DNA from: Desulfovibrio desulfuricans
Lineage (GTDB): Bacteria > Desulfobacterota > Desulfovibrionia > Desulfovibrionales > Desulfovibrionaceae
Direction: 5' to 3'
Assembly: GCF_024460775.1 (NCBI RefSeq)
Contig: NZ_JANFYZ010000005.1
Coordinates: 208,127-272,126 of the forward strand
Length of the DNA: 64,000 nucleotides
Shown here: positions 8,509-16,324 of the stretch, piece by piece
How positions within the stretch are numbered: the stretch's first letter is position 1
Layout of the letters: every line of letters begins with the position of its first letter
Notes under the pieces: model-generated
What the model was told of the DNA's origin: nothing
The model's database searches: none
What the model saw: only the letters and a program-made list of their open reading frames with translations
Position numbers and translations under genes: made by a program

Positions 8509-8533
8509 GTACAGTGCCCTCATGGCACTGTAC
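8509..8533 (+). promoter_or_regulatory. Hairpin enclosing the start codon of the plug gene
   Basis: Perfect ten-base arms GTACAGTGCC and GGCACTGTAC (loop CTCAT) enclose the ATG at 8522. No good ribosome site precedes this ATG, and the CTCCTCCCC just upstream resembles the anti-Shine-Dalgarno sequence. Translation may therefore depend on coupling or unfolding. Confidence 0.5.
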
Positions 8534-8845
8534 GAAATACCCCTCACCCCTGAGCCGCAAGCCTTCGGCATTACGCTGGCCGGACGTTCTTTGCGCCTGG
8601 TGCTGCGCTGGGCCGAAAGCCCAGCTGCAGATGTGCCCGGCGGCTGGCTGCTCGACATCATGGATCAGCCGGACGATGCCACGCCCTTGATCTGCGGTAT
8701 TCCGCTGGTCGCTGGCTGCGACCTGCTGGCTCCCTATGCCTACCTAAAGCTAGGCGGTGCGTTGCGCATATCCGGCGATATGCCGCCAACTTTGGATAAC
8801 CTGGGCGACACCGTGTTGCTGATTTTTCAGACGGAGGACGCATGA
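8522..8845 (+). CDS. Baseplate plug-like protein
   Basis: A 107-residue protein. The first segment that looks like family sequence is MALYEIPLTPEPQAF, so ATG 8522 is preferred over an upstream GTG at 8459 that would translate the stem-loop repeat. The pattern (ITLAGRSLRLVLRW, GGWLLDIMD, DLLAPYAYLKLGG) matches small baseplate plug proteins found between the Dit-like and hub genes in related phages. It overlaps the hub gene by ATGA. The lack of a normal ribosome site makes the start less certain. Confidence 0.65.
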   Translation: MALYEIPLTPEPQAFGITLAGRSLRLVLRWAESPAADVPGGWLLDIMDQPDDATPLICGIPLVAGCDLLAPYAYLKLGGALRISGDMPPTLDNLGDTVLLIFQTEDA

Positions 8846-9774
8846 GCGCCAAAAACAAGGCTGAAGAGGGGCGATGCTGGTTGCGGGCCTGTTCGCTGGT
8901 TGTGGGAGGAAACTCCGGCAGCGGGCTGGATCTGTCCGAACTGCGCATCACGTTCAAAACCAAAAAGGGAGACCTGGAAACCCCCAACAGCGCGGAAATT
9001 AACGTCTACAACCTGTCAGAGGCCACGGCCAGCAGGATACAACGCGAATTTACGCAGGTGCTTTTGTCCGCCGGGTATGTGGGCAATTCCGGGTTGATCT
9101 TCCGGGGCAACATTCGCCAAGTGCGCACGTGGAGGGAGAACGGCGTTGACACCGTGCTGGCCATATTAGCGGCCGATGGTGACCGTGCCTACAACTTTGC
9201 CACGGTCAACACCACGTTGGCGGCGGGCAGCATGCCTGCGGACCGGGTGCGAGTGTGCCAGGGCAGCATGGCCGCCAAGGGGACAGAGGCGGGATATACC
9301 CCCGACCTCGGCGGGCAGGCACTACCGCGCGGCGTGGTCATGTACGGCATGGCCAGACAATATATGAGAGATGAGGCGCAAAACACCGGCACGGACTGGA
9401 GCATACAGGACGGCAAGGTGCAGATGGTGCCGCGCAATGGCTACTTGCCGGGGCAGGCCGTACTGCTGACTCACGAGACGGGGCTGATCGGCACACCAGA
9501 GCAAACTCAGGAAGGCATAACCGTGCGTTCCCTGCTGCTGCCCACCCTGCGCGTCGGCGGGCGCATCAAGCTGGACAACAAGAGTGTCAAACGCATGCAG
9601 AGTCCGCTCAAAATGGCCGCTGGGCAGACTGCGCCGCGTCTGGACGATGACGGTGTTTACAGAATCTTAAAAGTCGAGTTTAGCGGCGATACGCGCGGCA
9701 ACGACTGGTATGCGGACATGCTGTGCATAGGCATTGACGACACCATGCGCCTTCCGCTGGATATGGCGAGGTAA
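8842..9774 (+). CDS. Baseplate hub protein (gp27-like)
   Basis: A 310-residue protein coupled to the plug gene. It contains ELRITFKTKKGDLETPNSAE and NVYNLSEATASRI, the typical beta-barrel opening of phage hub proteins that treat the baseplate as a ring around the spike. The C-terminal third (RVGGRIKLDNKSVKR, GDTRGNDWYADM) is also typical of hubs. The spike gene follows after three bases, which matches hub-spike pairing. Confidence 0.7.
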   Translation: MSAKNKAEEGRCWLRACSLVVGGNSGSGLDLSELRITFKTKKGDLETPNSAEINVYNLSEATASRIQREFTQVLLSAGYVGNSGLIFRGNIRQVRTWRENGVDTVLAILAADGDRAYNFATVNTTLAAGSMPADRVRVCQGSMAAKGTEAGYTPDLGGQALPRGVVMYGMARQYMRDEAQNTGTDWSIQDGKVQMVPRNGYLPGQAVLLTHETGLIGTPEQTQEGITVRSLLLPTLRVGGRIKLDNKSVKRMQSPLKMAAGQTAPRLDDDGVYRILKVEFSGDTRGNDWYADMLCIGIDDTMRLPLDMAR

Positions 9775-9776
9775 AG

Positions 9777-10553
9777 ATGGACAGAAGCGAACGTCAAAAT
9801 GACCCCATAGAAAGCCAGCGTCTGGCGCTGGAAGGTCTTCAGGCCCAAATGTGGACGGCCCTGCCTGGAATCGTGATGGGTTTTGACCCAGTGGCCATGA
9901 CCGTCAGTGTGCAGCCCGCCGTGCAGGGTAGCGTACGGGATGAACACGGCAAGAGCAACAACGTGCAGATGCCCTTGCTGGTTGACGTGCCCGTGGTTTT
10001 TGTGTGCGGGGGCGGCTTCAGCCTGACCTATCCGATAAAAAAAGGGGACGAGGTCCTGGTTGTATTTTCCAGCCGCTGCATAGACGGCTGGTGGCAAGGC
10101 GGAGAATCCACGCCGCCGCCCAGCGGGCGCATGCACGATCTTTCGGACGGCATGGCCATCATTGGCCCCAGGTCACAGGCAACAAAACTAGATCCCCCAG
10201 TTGATACGGAAAACGTCCAGCTGAGGACTGACGACGGCCAAGCCACCCTGACCATGAAGCCGGATTATACGATTGAGGCAAAAAATCCGCAAGCTGGTGT
10301 GACCCTTACACCTGCTGGTGCAATCACGCTGGAGGCGGCAGATCAGGTGACAATTAAGGCCCCACAGATCACCCTGGAGGGCAATCTCACCACCACCGGG
10401 GCAGGCGGCGATGCTGGCACCGTGCAGATGAAGGGCACTATATCTCTGGATGGTTCCCTGACATCCACAGGCGACCAGGTGGCCGAAGGCAAAAGTACTG
10501 CCCACCATACGCACCCTGGTGATAGTGGTGGGACAACGGGACAACCCAAGTAA
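9777..10553 (+). CDS. Membrane-puncturing baseplate spike (Gp138 family)
   Basis: A 258-residue protein. Residues ~25-125 form the OB-fold part of Gp138-type spikes (IVMGFDPVAMTVSVQPAVQG, PIKKGDEVLVVF). The second half is repetitive, with short repeats of the kind that form a triple-stranded beta-helix needle (MKPDYTIEAKNPQAG, ITLEAADQVTIKAPQITLEG). The end carries HHTHPGDSGGTTGQP; a His-x-His tip of this type binds an iron ion in known spikes. It pierces the outer membrane on tail contraction. The stop overlaps the next start (TAATG). Confidence 0.82.
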   Translation: MDRSERQNDPIESQRLALEGLQAQMWTALPGIVMGFDPVAMTVSVQPAVQGSVRDEHGKSNNVQMPLLVDVPVVFVCGGGFSLTYPIKKGDEVLVVFSSRCIDGWWQGGESTPPPSGRMHDLSDGMAIIGPRSQATKLDPPVDTENVQLRTDDGQATLTMKPDYTIEAKNPQAGVTLTPAGAITLEAADQVTIKAPQITLEGNLTTTGAGGDAGTVQMKGTISLDGSLTSTGDQVAEGKSTAHHTHPGDSGGTTGQPK

Positions 10554-10906
10554 TGCGATACCGCAAGCTGGACGCCAAGGGTGATTTTCAGATGGGGCAT
10601 GGCGATGCCGATTATCACGTGGACACGCCAGAGTGTGTGGCCCAGGCGGTCAAGACGCGACTGGCTCTTCTGACCGGTGAATGGTTCCTGGATCTGACCG
10701 AGGGCACACCTTACGTCACCCATGTGTGGGGCAAGCACACCAAGGACACCTACGATCCGCTGCTGCGCAGGCGTATCCTGCAGACTGAAGGCGTGACTGA
10801 ACTGGTGAGCTACGAAAGCACATTTGACCCCAAACTACGCAAGCTGACGGTATCTGTTGAGCTTAATACCGTTTACGGTGAGACCTCCGTAAACATCACA
10901 TTATAA
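10553..10906 (+). CDS. Baseplate wedge protein (gp25-like)
   Basis: A 117-residue protein. The segment QAVKTRLALLTGEWFLDLTEG followed by the closing LRRRILQTEGV and LTVSVELNTVYGE is characteristic of the gp25/GPW family, as in Mu gp46-like wedge proteins. It would link the baseplate to the first sheath ring and trigger contraction. Its position between spike and baseplate J is the usual one. Confidence 0.78.
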   Translation: MRYRKLDAKGDFQMGHGDADYHVDTPECVAQAVKTRLALLTGEWFLDLTEGTPYVTHVWGKHTKDTYDPLLRRRILQTEGVTELVSYESTFDPKLRKLTVSVELNTVYGETSVNITL

Positions 10907-10915
10907 GGATAAGCT

Positions 10916-12103
10916 ATGGCTGACGGCGCATATATCGACCGCGACGGCATGCACCTGCCCGACTACGCCACCACGCTGACCACGCTGCAAGCCAAGGTCA
11001 AAGCCATTTTTGGCGACGATCTGTATCTGGAGCCGGACAGTCAGGAGGGCCAGCTGGTAGCGATTTTTGCCCTGGCCCAGCAGGACACGTACAGCCTGGC
11101 CGCCAGCGTTTACAATGCGTTTAGTCCTCATACTGCTCAGGGCGCTGGCCTCTCGCGTATGGTTGTCATTAACGGCATACGTAGGCAGCCAGCCAGCTAT
11201 AGCACTGTAGTTGTGGTTTGCGTGGGTACTGCGGGCACCATCATCAATGGGGGCATTGTGGAGGATACCGCCGGACAAAAATGGGATCTGCCCGCAACCG
11301 TCACCATCCCCACGTCTGGCGAGATAAGCGTTACAGCCACTGCCCAGGATGTCGGCGATGTGCGCGCCGCAGCTGGCGAGGTCAACAAGATTGCCACGCC
11401 ATGCCGTGGCTGGCAGAGCGTCAACAACCCACAGGCCGCCACGCCTGGTGCGGCAGTTGAGACAGATGCTGCTCTGCGGGCCCGTCAGGCTGTATCCACG
11501 GCACTACCTAGCCGCACGGTATTTGAGGGTACTTTGGGGGCAGTAGCAAACCTAAAGGGAGTCAGCCGCTGGCGAGGCTACGAAAACGATACGTCTACCG
11601 TTGATGCTAACGGATTACCCCCGCACAGCATCTGCATGGTTGTGGAGGGCGGCGACAACTCTGCTATAGCCGAGGCCATAGCGCTTAAAAAAACGCCGGG
11701 CTGTTACACTATGGGCGATGTTGAAGTTATGACGCGCGATGCCAAAGGCTTGCCCAATGTCATTCGGTTTTACCGTCCTAAGGCGGTGCGCGTGCGCCTG
11801 CGAGTTACTCTCTCCCCATTGTCCGGGTATTTATCCACTACCGGCACGGCCATAAAAGCCAACCTTACGGCCTACATCAACGCGCTGACCATTGGCGATG
11901 ATGTGCTTGCCAGCCGCCTGCTCACGCCTATCAATGCAGCGGACGCTTCCGGGGCGAGGACTTTTGACGTGGTAAGCATTGAGTACTGCACGGGAGATGC
12001 CAGCGGTGATGCAGCCACATGGCTAACAGGCAATATTTCCATCGCCTTCAATGCCGCCGCCACCTGCGTGGTCGATGACATCAGCCTGCCTGGGGTTGAG
12101 TGA
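10916..12103 (+). CDS. Baseplate J / gp47-like protein
   Basis: A 395-residue protein with an AAGGATAAG ribosome site. The pattern VKAIFGDDLYLEPDSQEGQL, the central FEGTLGAVANLKGVSRWRGY and the C-terminal NITL-like strands fit baseplate J family proteins that form the wedge core. Its length is usual for the family. It ends TGA overlapping the next ATG (TGATG), so the two are co-translated. Confidence 0.83.
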   Translation: MADGAYIDRDGMHLPDYATTLTTLQAKVKAIFGDDLYLEPDSQEGQLVAIFALAQQDTYSLAASVYNAFSPHTAQGAGLSRMVVINGIRRQPASYSTVVVVCVGTAGTIINGGIVEDTAGQKWDLPATVTIPTSGEISVTATAQDVGDVRAAAGEVNKIATPCRGWQSVNNPQAATPGAAVETDAALRARQAVSTALPSRTVFEGTLGAVANLKGVSRWRGYENDTSTVDANGLPPHSICMVVEGGDNSAIAEAIALKKTPGCYTMGDVEVMTRDAKGLPNVIRFYRPKAVRVRLRVTLSPLSGYLSTTGTAIKANLTAYINALTIGDDVLASRLLTPINAADASGARTFDVVSIEYCTGDASGDAATWLTGNISIAFNAAATCVVDDISLPGVE

Positions 12104-12771
12104 TGGCGAATAACGATTACCCCGGCCTTGTAACCAGCCAGCACCAGCAATCGCGCTTTACAGCTCTGGTGGCGGTGCTGACGCAACCGCTGGTTGACGC
12201 CCAGACGCTGCTGGCATCATTGCCCGCCGCCTTTGACGTAGACACCGCCGTGGGCGTGCAGCTTGATGCCGTGGGCTTGTGGGCTGGCATTACCCGCGTG
12301 CTGCGCGTGCCCCTATCGGGCGTTTATTTTGCTTGGGGAGTTGAAGGTGTCGGCTGGGCGCAAGGCATATGGAAAGGCCCGTATGACCCTGAAAGCGGCC
12401 TCACAAGCCTGCCGGATGACGTATTTCGACGACTGATCAAAGCACGCATTGCCGCTAACGCATGGAACGGCTCAATTCCTGGAGCTTACGACGTATGGGA
12501 ATCCGCGTTTGCGGATACCGGCAGCATCATAATGATACAGGATAACCAGGACATGAGCATGGTTGTGGGCATAGCGGGCATGCGACCAGATGCCGTTACC
12601 CAGGCTTTGCTCATGGGCAATTACATACCTCTCAAGCCCGAGGGTGTGCGCGTGAGCTGGTATGCCGTTACGCAGGATGGCGGCCCGCTGATGGCCTGGG
12701 GCTGTCAGTCCGAGGGACTGGCTGGCTGGGGCATGGGCATGTGGCCCATCGTGCTGCGGCCAACAGCGTAA
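12103..12771 (+). CDS. DUF2612 baseplate/tail protein (gpI-like position)
   Basis: A 222-residue protein. ATG 12103 overlaps the preceding stop; a GTG one codon earlier is less likely. It contains FDVDTAVGVQLDAVGLWAG and FRRLIKARIAANAWNGS, the pattern of DUF2612 proteins, which take the place of tail protein I between baseplate J and the tail fibre. It probably attaches fibres to the baseplate. The C-terminus is rich in Gly, Trp and Met (GWGMGMWPIVL). Confidence 0.75.
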   Translation: MANNDYPGLVTSQHQQSRFTALVAVLTQPLVDAQTLLASLPAAFDVDTAVGVQLDAVGLWAGITRVLRVPLSGVYFAWGVEGVGWAQGIWKGPYDPESGLTSLPDDVFRRLIKARIAANAWNGSIPGAYDVWESAFADTGSIIMIQDNQDMSMVVGIAGMRPDAVTQALLMGNYIPLKPEGVRVSWYAVTQDGGPLMAWGCQSEGLAGWGMGMWPIVLRPTA

Positions 12772-12772
12772 T

Positions 12773-12794
12773 ACCCTGAACAATATCAGGGTGA
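12773..12794 (+). repeat. Stem-loop repeat copy B upstream of tail fibre gene
   Basis: Exact copy of the 22-base element at 8468-8489. It is followed at 12809-12825 by a second hairpin, CCCCGGT-TAT-ACCGGGG, that ends just before the fibre ribosome site. Together they form a structured leader for the fibre gene. Confidence 0.7.
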
Positions 12795-12839
12795 CCAAAG
12801 ACATCTATCCCCGGTTATACCGGGGACATGGAGGGCATT

Positions 12840-13865
12840 ATGGCCACTACCAAAGATACTGGTGTAACCGTTGAATCTGGCTCTGTTATCAACGATATCT
12901 TACCCTTTTGCTCTCAGGGAGTCGATGGGCGTGACCTGCTGACTCAAGAGGCCTACGCCACTGACGTGCAGCGCTCTATTGGCCATCAACCGGGCATCGC
13001 ACGGCAGGAGCTGGCCAACAAACAGGCGCGGCAGGTTTCACACATGTCCGCTGGTTTGGCGCAATTTTTGGCCCGTCGCTATGCGCCTGGCGTTAAAGAC
13101 GATGGCGACCTGGATAAAGTTGAGGCGGCGCTTGTGTCTGTTATTATGGGATTGCTGGAATCCCGACTTCCCGGCATTGCCACAGAGGAAGTCAACGGCA
13201 TATGCCGCCCTGACGGTGTGACTATCAAAATTGATGCCAGCGGCAAGATCTCTGTTGTGCAGGCAGACAAGTATGATCTGGGCGAATTTTACTATTTCCG
13301 GCATCCCACGCTCAAGCCCGGCTTCGCTCCACTTCAGGGCGGACTGATTAGCGGGGACTATCAAGGGAAACACATTACAGAGTACCCCATCTGGCAATAC
13401 CTCCAGACGGCAGAAGGACGATTGCTGCTCAAGACAGAGTCCGAATGGCAGGCAATGACCAGGGTCATCTGGCACACAAACGCGGACGGCTCAACGGTAG
13501 GCTGGAACGGTATCGGCGGCGCACCGTTTTATGTGCAGGATATGGGCGCTGGCACCCTGCGTATGGCTGACGTGCGCGGAATGTACGCGGAGGCTGCCGG
13601 ATTCGACTCTCTCGGCGTGGGAGGCGTGCATGGGGACATGATCCGCAACATTGTAGGCACTGGCATATCCTATCGCTCGACAACTGCCGCTTGGGGGGCA
13701 ATCGAGGCCATTGCAGGGACAGACTGGAATACTGGCCGTGCGGAAAACAACATCTATCTGTATAACTCAAGGCTCAACATCGCGCGCGTTGTGCCTACTG
13801 GTAGTTCTAACAAGCCGCGTGCATGGGGTGCGTTGGCATGTTGTTATCTTGGCCAGCCAGCATAG
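12840..13865 (+). CDS. Tail fibre protein with exchangeable C-terminus
   Basis: A 341-residue protein. ATG 12840 is chosen because GGAGGG lies five bases upstream; an in-frame ATG at 12828 lacks a good site. Residues 1-258 are the constant part. From the GVGGVHGD motif (13610-13636) onward the sequence is one of four alternative ends, and it finishes RVVPTGSSNKPRAWGAL, like the R-VPT-x-x-N-x-PR ends of Mu/P2-type fibres. Fibre tips bind the host surface, so changing this end would alter host range. The stop abuts that of an inverted alternative end. Confidence 0.85.
   Translation: MATTKDTGVTVESGSVINDILPFCSQGVDGRDLLTQEAYATDVQRSIGHQPGIARQELANKQARQVSHMSAGLAQFLARRYAPGVKDDGDLDKVEAALVSVIMGLLESRLPGIATEEVNGICRPDGVTIKIDASGKISVVQADKYDLGEFYYFRHPTLKPGFAPLQGGLISGDYQGKHITEYPIWQYLQTAEGRLLLKTESEWQAMTRVIWHTNADGSTVGWNGIGGAPFYVQDMGAGTLRMADVRGMYAEAAGFDSLGVGGVHGDMIRNIVGTGISYRSTTAAWGAIEAIAGTDWNTGRAENNIYLYNSRLNIARVVPTGSSNKPRAWGALACCYLGQPA
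13610..13636 (+). repeat. Fibre-switch recombination site 1
   Basis: A 27-bp site starting TCTCGGCGTGGGAGG and ending CATGGGGA. It differs by two bases from the form shared by the other three sites. It lies in frame within the fibre gene (GVGGVHG) and points toward higher coordinates. The similarity continues as CATGATCCG for nine more bases into sites 2 and 4. Confidence 0.88.
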
Positions 13866-14139
13866 CTATGCCACCGGGGTGCCAAGGTAGCAGCAGGCAA
13901 GAGCACCCCACGCACGGGGTTTGTTGGTTGCGCCTGTGGGTACTACGCGAGAGGCCTGCAAAGATATCCGCGGCAGAGCATGCGAGGCATTAACAAGTTG
14001 AGCTGTTGATGTATGCGTACCAGCAGCATCGCTGATAAAAGCGCCATTCGACCCCAACGTAGTGGACAGCAGATCCAGGATCCATGCCGCACCCGTAATA
14101 TCCCGGATCATGTCCCCATGCACACCTCCCACGCCGGGA
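13866..14139 (-). other. Silent inverted fibre end, cassette 2
   Basis: Read from site 2 on the minus strand this codes for GVGGVHGDMIRDITGAAWI, a unique middle (LGSNGAFISDAAGTHTST), then RVVPTGATNKPRAWGAL and a TAG stop. The stop abuts that of the expressed fibre end at 13865/13866. The frame relative to the site is the same as in the expressed gene, so inversion between sites 1 and 2 would swap the two ends. The apparent ATG at 14156 has no ribosome site and is probably not used. It is not a gene alone but a stored alternative 3' end. Confidence 0.85.
14113..14139 (-). repeat. Fibre-switch recombination site 2 (inverted)
   Basis: A 27-bp site on the minus strand (TCCCGGCGTGGGAGG ... CATGGGGA), preceded by C so that CTCCC-GGCGT-GGGAG forms an inverted repeat with a five-base spacer. 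It lies 27 bases upstream of the fibre chaperone start. Confidence 0.88.
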
Positions 14140-14166
14140 GCTGGAAATAAATTCAAGGAGTAACCA

Positions 14167-14760
14167 ATGGCAATCGCCTACCAATATACTGTTGACGGCT
14201 ACTTCGCCGGAGAAGCTGAAGATTATGGCCTGCTGCCCAACAACGCCACATACACAGCACCGCCGAAACAGCCCTGGGATCACGTCTGGCCGCAATGGAC
14301 AGGCAATAAGTGGGTACTTGTGGAAGACCACCGCGAGCGCAAGGCCCCGCTGTTTGACATAGCACTGGCCCAGGATGCCACAGATTACTGGCTGCCGGAG
14401 GACACCAACGCCAATCCTGCGCGCCACATGACCAAGCCCGGTCCCCTGCCGGATGGTGCTCTGACCGAGCGCCCATCCAAAACTGAAGACGAGTTGCTGG
14501 CCGAGGCCAGGGCAGTCAAAACGGCGGAGATAACCGCAGGCTATGACGCCGCTGTAGCCGCATCGCTTACCATGCCCACGGCCAACCCAACGGCCCAGGA
14601 CGTAACTGTCGGTGCAGCCGCTTTTGCTGCGGAGGATGCGGAGGGGCTCGCATTTGTCATGCAGACCCATGCGAAACGCCGCGACGAGTTACTGGCAGCC
14701 GTGGAAGCCGCCGAAACGGCTGAAGCCGTGCAGGCTATTACCGTCAGCTACGCCGTGTAA
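14167..14760 (+). CDS. Tail fibre assembly protein (chaperone)
   Basis: A 197-residue protein with AAGGAG upstream. The N-terminal ~100 residues (PWDHVWPQWTGNKWVLVEDH) and the long helical C-terminal half (TEDELLAEARAVKTAEITAG, RRDELLAAVEAAETAEAV) resemble the tail fibre assembly / DUF4376-type proteins that follow fibre genes. Such proteins fold or trimerise the fibre and are often matched to the fibre tip. It lies between the two cassette pairs, so a long inversion between sites 1 and 4 would turn it round. Confidence 0.75.
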   Translation: MAIAYQYTVDGYFAGEAEDYGLLPNNATYTAPPKQPWDHVWPQWTGNKWVLVEDHRERKAPLFDIALAQDATDYWLPEDTNANPARHMTKPGPLPDGALTERPSKTEDELLAEARAVKTAEITAGYDAAVAASLTMPTANPTAQDVTVGAAAFAAEDAEGLAFVMQTHAKRRDELLAAVEAAETAEAVQAITVSYAV

Positions 14761-14767
14761 CAACGCT

Positions 14768-15568
14768 ATGGGGGTGATCAACCAGATCTTCGGAGGTGTA
14801 TGCACCGGCCCTGCGTCTCCAAAGGACGACGGGCTGACTGTGTATGGCTCCAGCCGACAACCCACTGAGGTGCGCCAACGGGTTTTTGATTTCAGGGGTT
14901 GCCGTCCGGCTGATCAGGATGAGGTCTTGAGCGGTGTTGACGGTGCCGAGGTTTATCTGTCGGGGGTTGTGATCTTAGGCGGGATCAAAGCAATATTAGC
15001 TGGTAACGGCGACCACCCCGGCAGTGATGCGCACTATGCACGCTGGTTGCTGGAGGATTGCGTTATCATTGGCGCAGGTCGCCGCTGCCCTGAAGCCCAG
15101 GACGGTACAACGGTCATTATGCGTCGCTGCTGGGTACATGATTTTGGTCAAACTTATAACGTGCGGGCTTTTGGTGGTTGGGCACACCGTGGCGCACGGA
15201 TTATAGCGGAAGACAGCCTTTTTACGCAGGGAGAGATATGGCCTTGGGGCTATGATGTATTCAAGGCCATCCGCGACGTGGCCAACCACATCGGCCAGGC
15301 TGTTAACGATCGCGGCCTCAGTGCGATGCTGTTCCCACGCACCTACATGCCCGGCCCGTGCCGTGGACTGACGGCGGATACAGGCGGGCTGGTGCTGGCA
15401 ACGCGCTGTTACCGCAATCGGCCTTGGATCAAGATTGACGGATGCAACAACTATATAGATCGGGCCGCCGCCAGGGAGATAGTTAAGCAAATTGAGGCCA
15501 TTTGCCCAGACATGACGGAACGGCTCTGTCTGCCGCTGACGGGCTTTTTTGACATTGTCACCGTCTAA
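14768..15568 (+). CDS. Phage protein of unknown function, possible beta-helix
   Basis: A 266-residue protein starting eight bases after the chaperone stop; no strong ribosome site is visible, so translational coupling is likely. The middle part has repeated short strands around Trp, Asp and Gly (WLLEDCVIIGAGRR, VIMRRCWVHDFGQT, ARIIAEDSLFTQGEI), reminiscent of right-handed parallel beta-helix proteins such as pectate-lyase-fold tailspikes. That fold and a role at the cell surface are inference. No catalytic site can be named. It is encoded with the fibre module and may be a second receptor-binding or surface-degrading protein. Confidence 0.5.
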   Translation: MGVINQIFGGVCTGPASPKDDGLTVYGSSRQPTEVRQRVFDFRGCRPADQDEVLSGVDGAEVYLSGVVILGGIKAILAGNGDHPGSDAHYARWLLEDCVIIGAGRRCPEAQDGTTVIMRRCWVHDFGQTYNVRAFGGWAHRGARIIAEDSLFTQGEIWPWGYDVFKAIRDVANHIGQAVNDRGLSAMLFPRTYMPGPCRGLTADTGGLVLATRCYRNRPWIKIDGCNNYIDRAAAREIVKQIEAICPDMTERLCLPLTGFFDIVTV

Positions 15569-16065
15569 CCGGCTTCTTTGACAATTGCATAGGGGAATAA
15601 GATTTTCGCTATGGCGGGGGCGTGGCAGCACCCCCGCCGGTGTGATGCGACGCCAAAATGTCGCATCATGGCCCATACGGTGCAACGGCACAGTATGAAA
15701 TGCCCGCCTTCTATCCCCGCAGGGACACTCAAAGCGTAGATAAATATTTCGCAAAGTGCAACTCTGTTACAGGGATAAATTATAAATTTGACACAATCTC
15801 CTTCTCTTGTAATGGCGTAAAAATTTCGACAGGACAGCTTGCAGCCATCTGTACCCACATCGTCAACAGCAAATAATCAAATATACAAAATATGTTGGCC
15901 TAAAACATGTCTCCTTATAATTTCATTGCATCCCGTTAATGGACAGAAGTGTTAGTTACAAGCTCCTATGAGTGTAAATAGTTGTGTCATGCATTCGATG
16001 GCGTCAGGGGCTTTGGGTACTGATAATTGTAACCTAGCACCCGCATTGTTGTCCTTGTGGACATT
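15569..16065 (+). other. Gene-poor AT-rich stretch before cassette 3
   Basis: There is no convincing gene here. It holds a GC-rich hairpin (GGCGGGGG / CCCCCGCC, 15613-15638), a second hairpin with nine-base arms TGATGCGAC / GTCGCATCA (about 15642-15668), and a 72-codon open frame at 15658-15876 with no ribosome site. It is much richer in A+T than the fibre genes. A TTGACA at 15788 lacks a good -10 box. Confidence 0.5.
15613..15638 (+). terminator. GC-rich hairpin after the beta-helix-like gene
   Basis: Arms GGCGGGGG and CCCCCGCC with a ten-base loop and no T-run. A similar hairpin (TGGCGGGGGCG ...) follows the recombinase at 17552-17577. It may end transcription of the fibre operon. Confidence 0.45.
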
Positions 16066-16092
16066 TCCCGGCGTGGGAGGTGTGCATGGGGA
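16066..16092 (+). repeat. Fibre-switch recombination site 3
   Basis: A 27-bp site identical to sites 2 and 4 over its whole length and pointing the same way as site 1. After it the sequence diverges at once (TCAAGC instead of CATGATCCG), so this cassette shares only the minimal 27 bp. Confidence 0.85.
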
Positions 16093-16324
16093 TCAAGCAC
16101 GGCGAGTTGTGGGGCGTGCCAAAGCAATTTGGGGATCAAATCTAGAGCCAATCTCCGGGGCATTCCGGCGAGAGACCTCTACAGCCGTTTCGGGGTACGG
16201 CTCCGGAGTTGGATATTCCGACTTGATCCTTGATACGGCGCTCGTCGTGCCAACGGGTGCCGCCAATGCCCCTCGGCGTTGGGGAGCATTGGCATGCGCG
16301 TATTTGGGTCAGCCCGCATTATAA
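16066..16324 (+). other. Silent fibre end, cassette 3
   Basis: In frame with site 3 it codes for GVGGVHGDQARRVVGRAKAI, a unique middle (RRETSTAVSGYGSGVGYSD) and the common end VVPTGAANAPRRWGAL, stopping TAA at 16322-16324. The open frame runs back to an ATG at 15968, but the stretch before the site is unlike the fibre constant part and has no ribosome site. It is best read as a stored alternative fibre end. Its stop overlaps that of cassette 4 in the palindrome TTATAA. Confidence 0.8.

Noticed and set aside
15658..15876. 72-codon open frame before cassette 3
   Set aside because: Starts inside a hairpin without a ribosome site and shows no phage similarity. Kept only as part of the gene-poor stretch.
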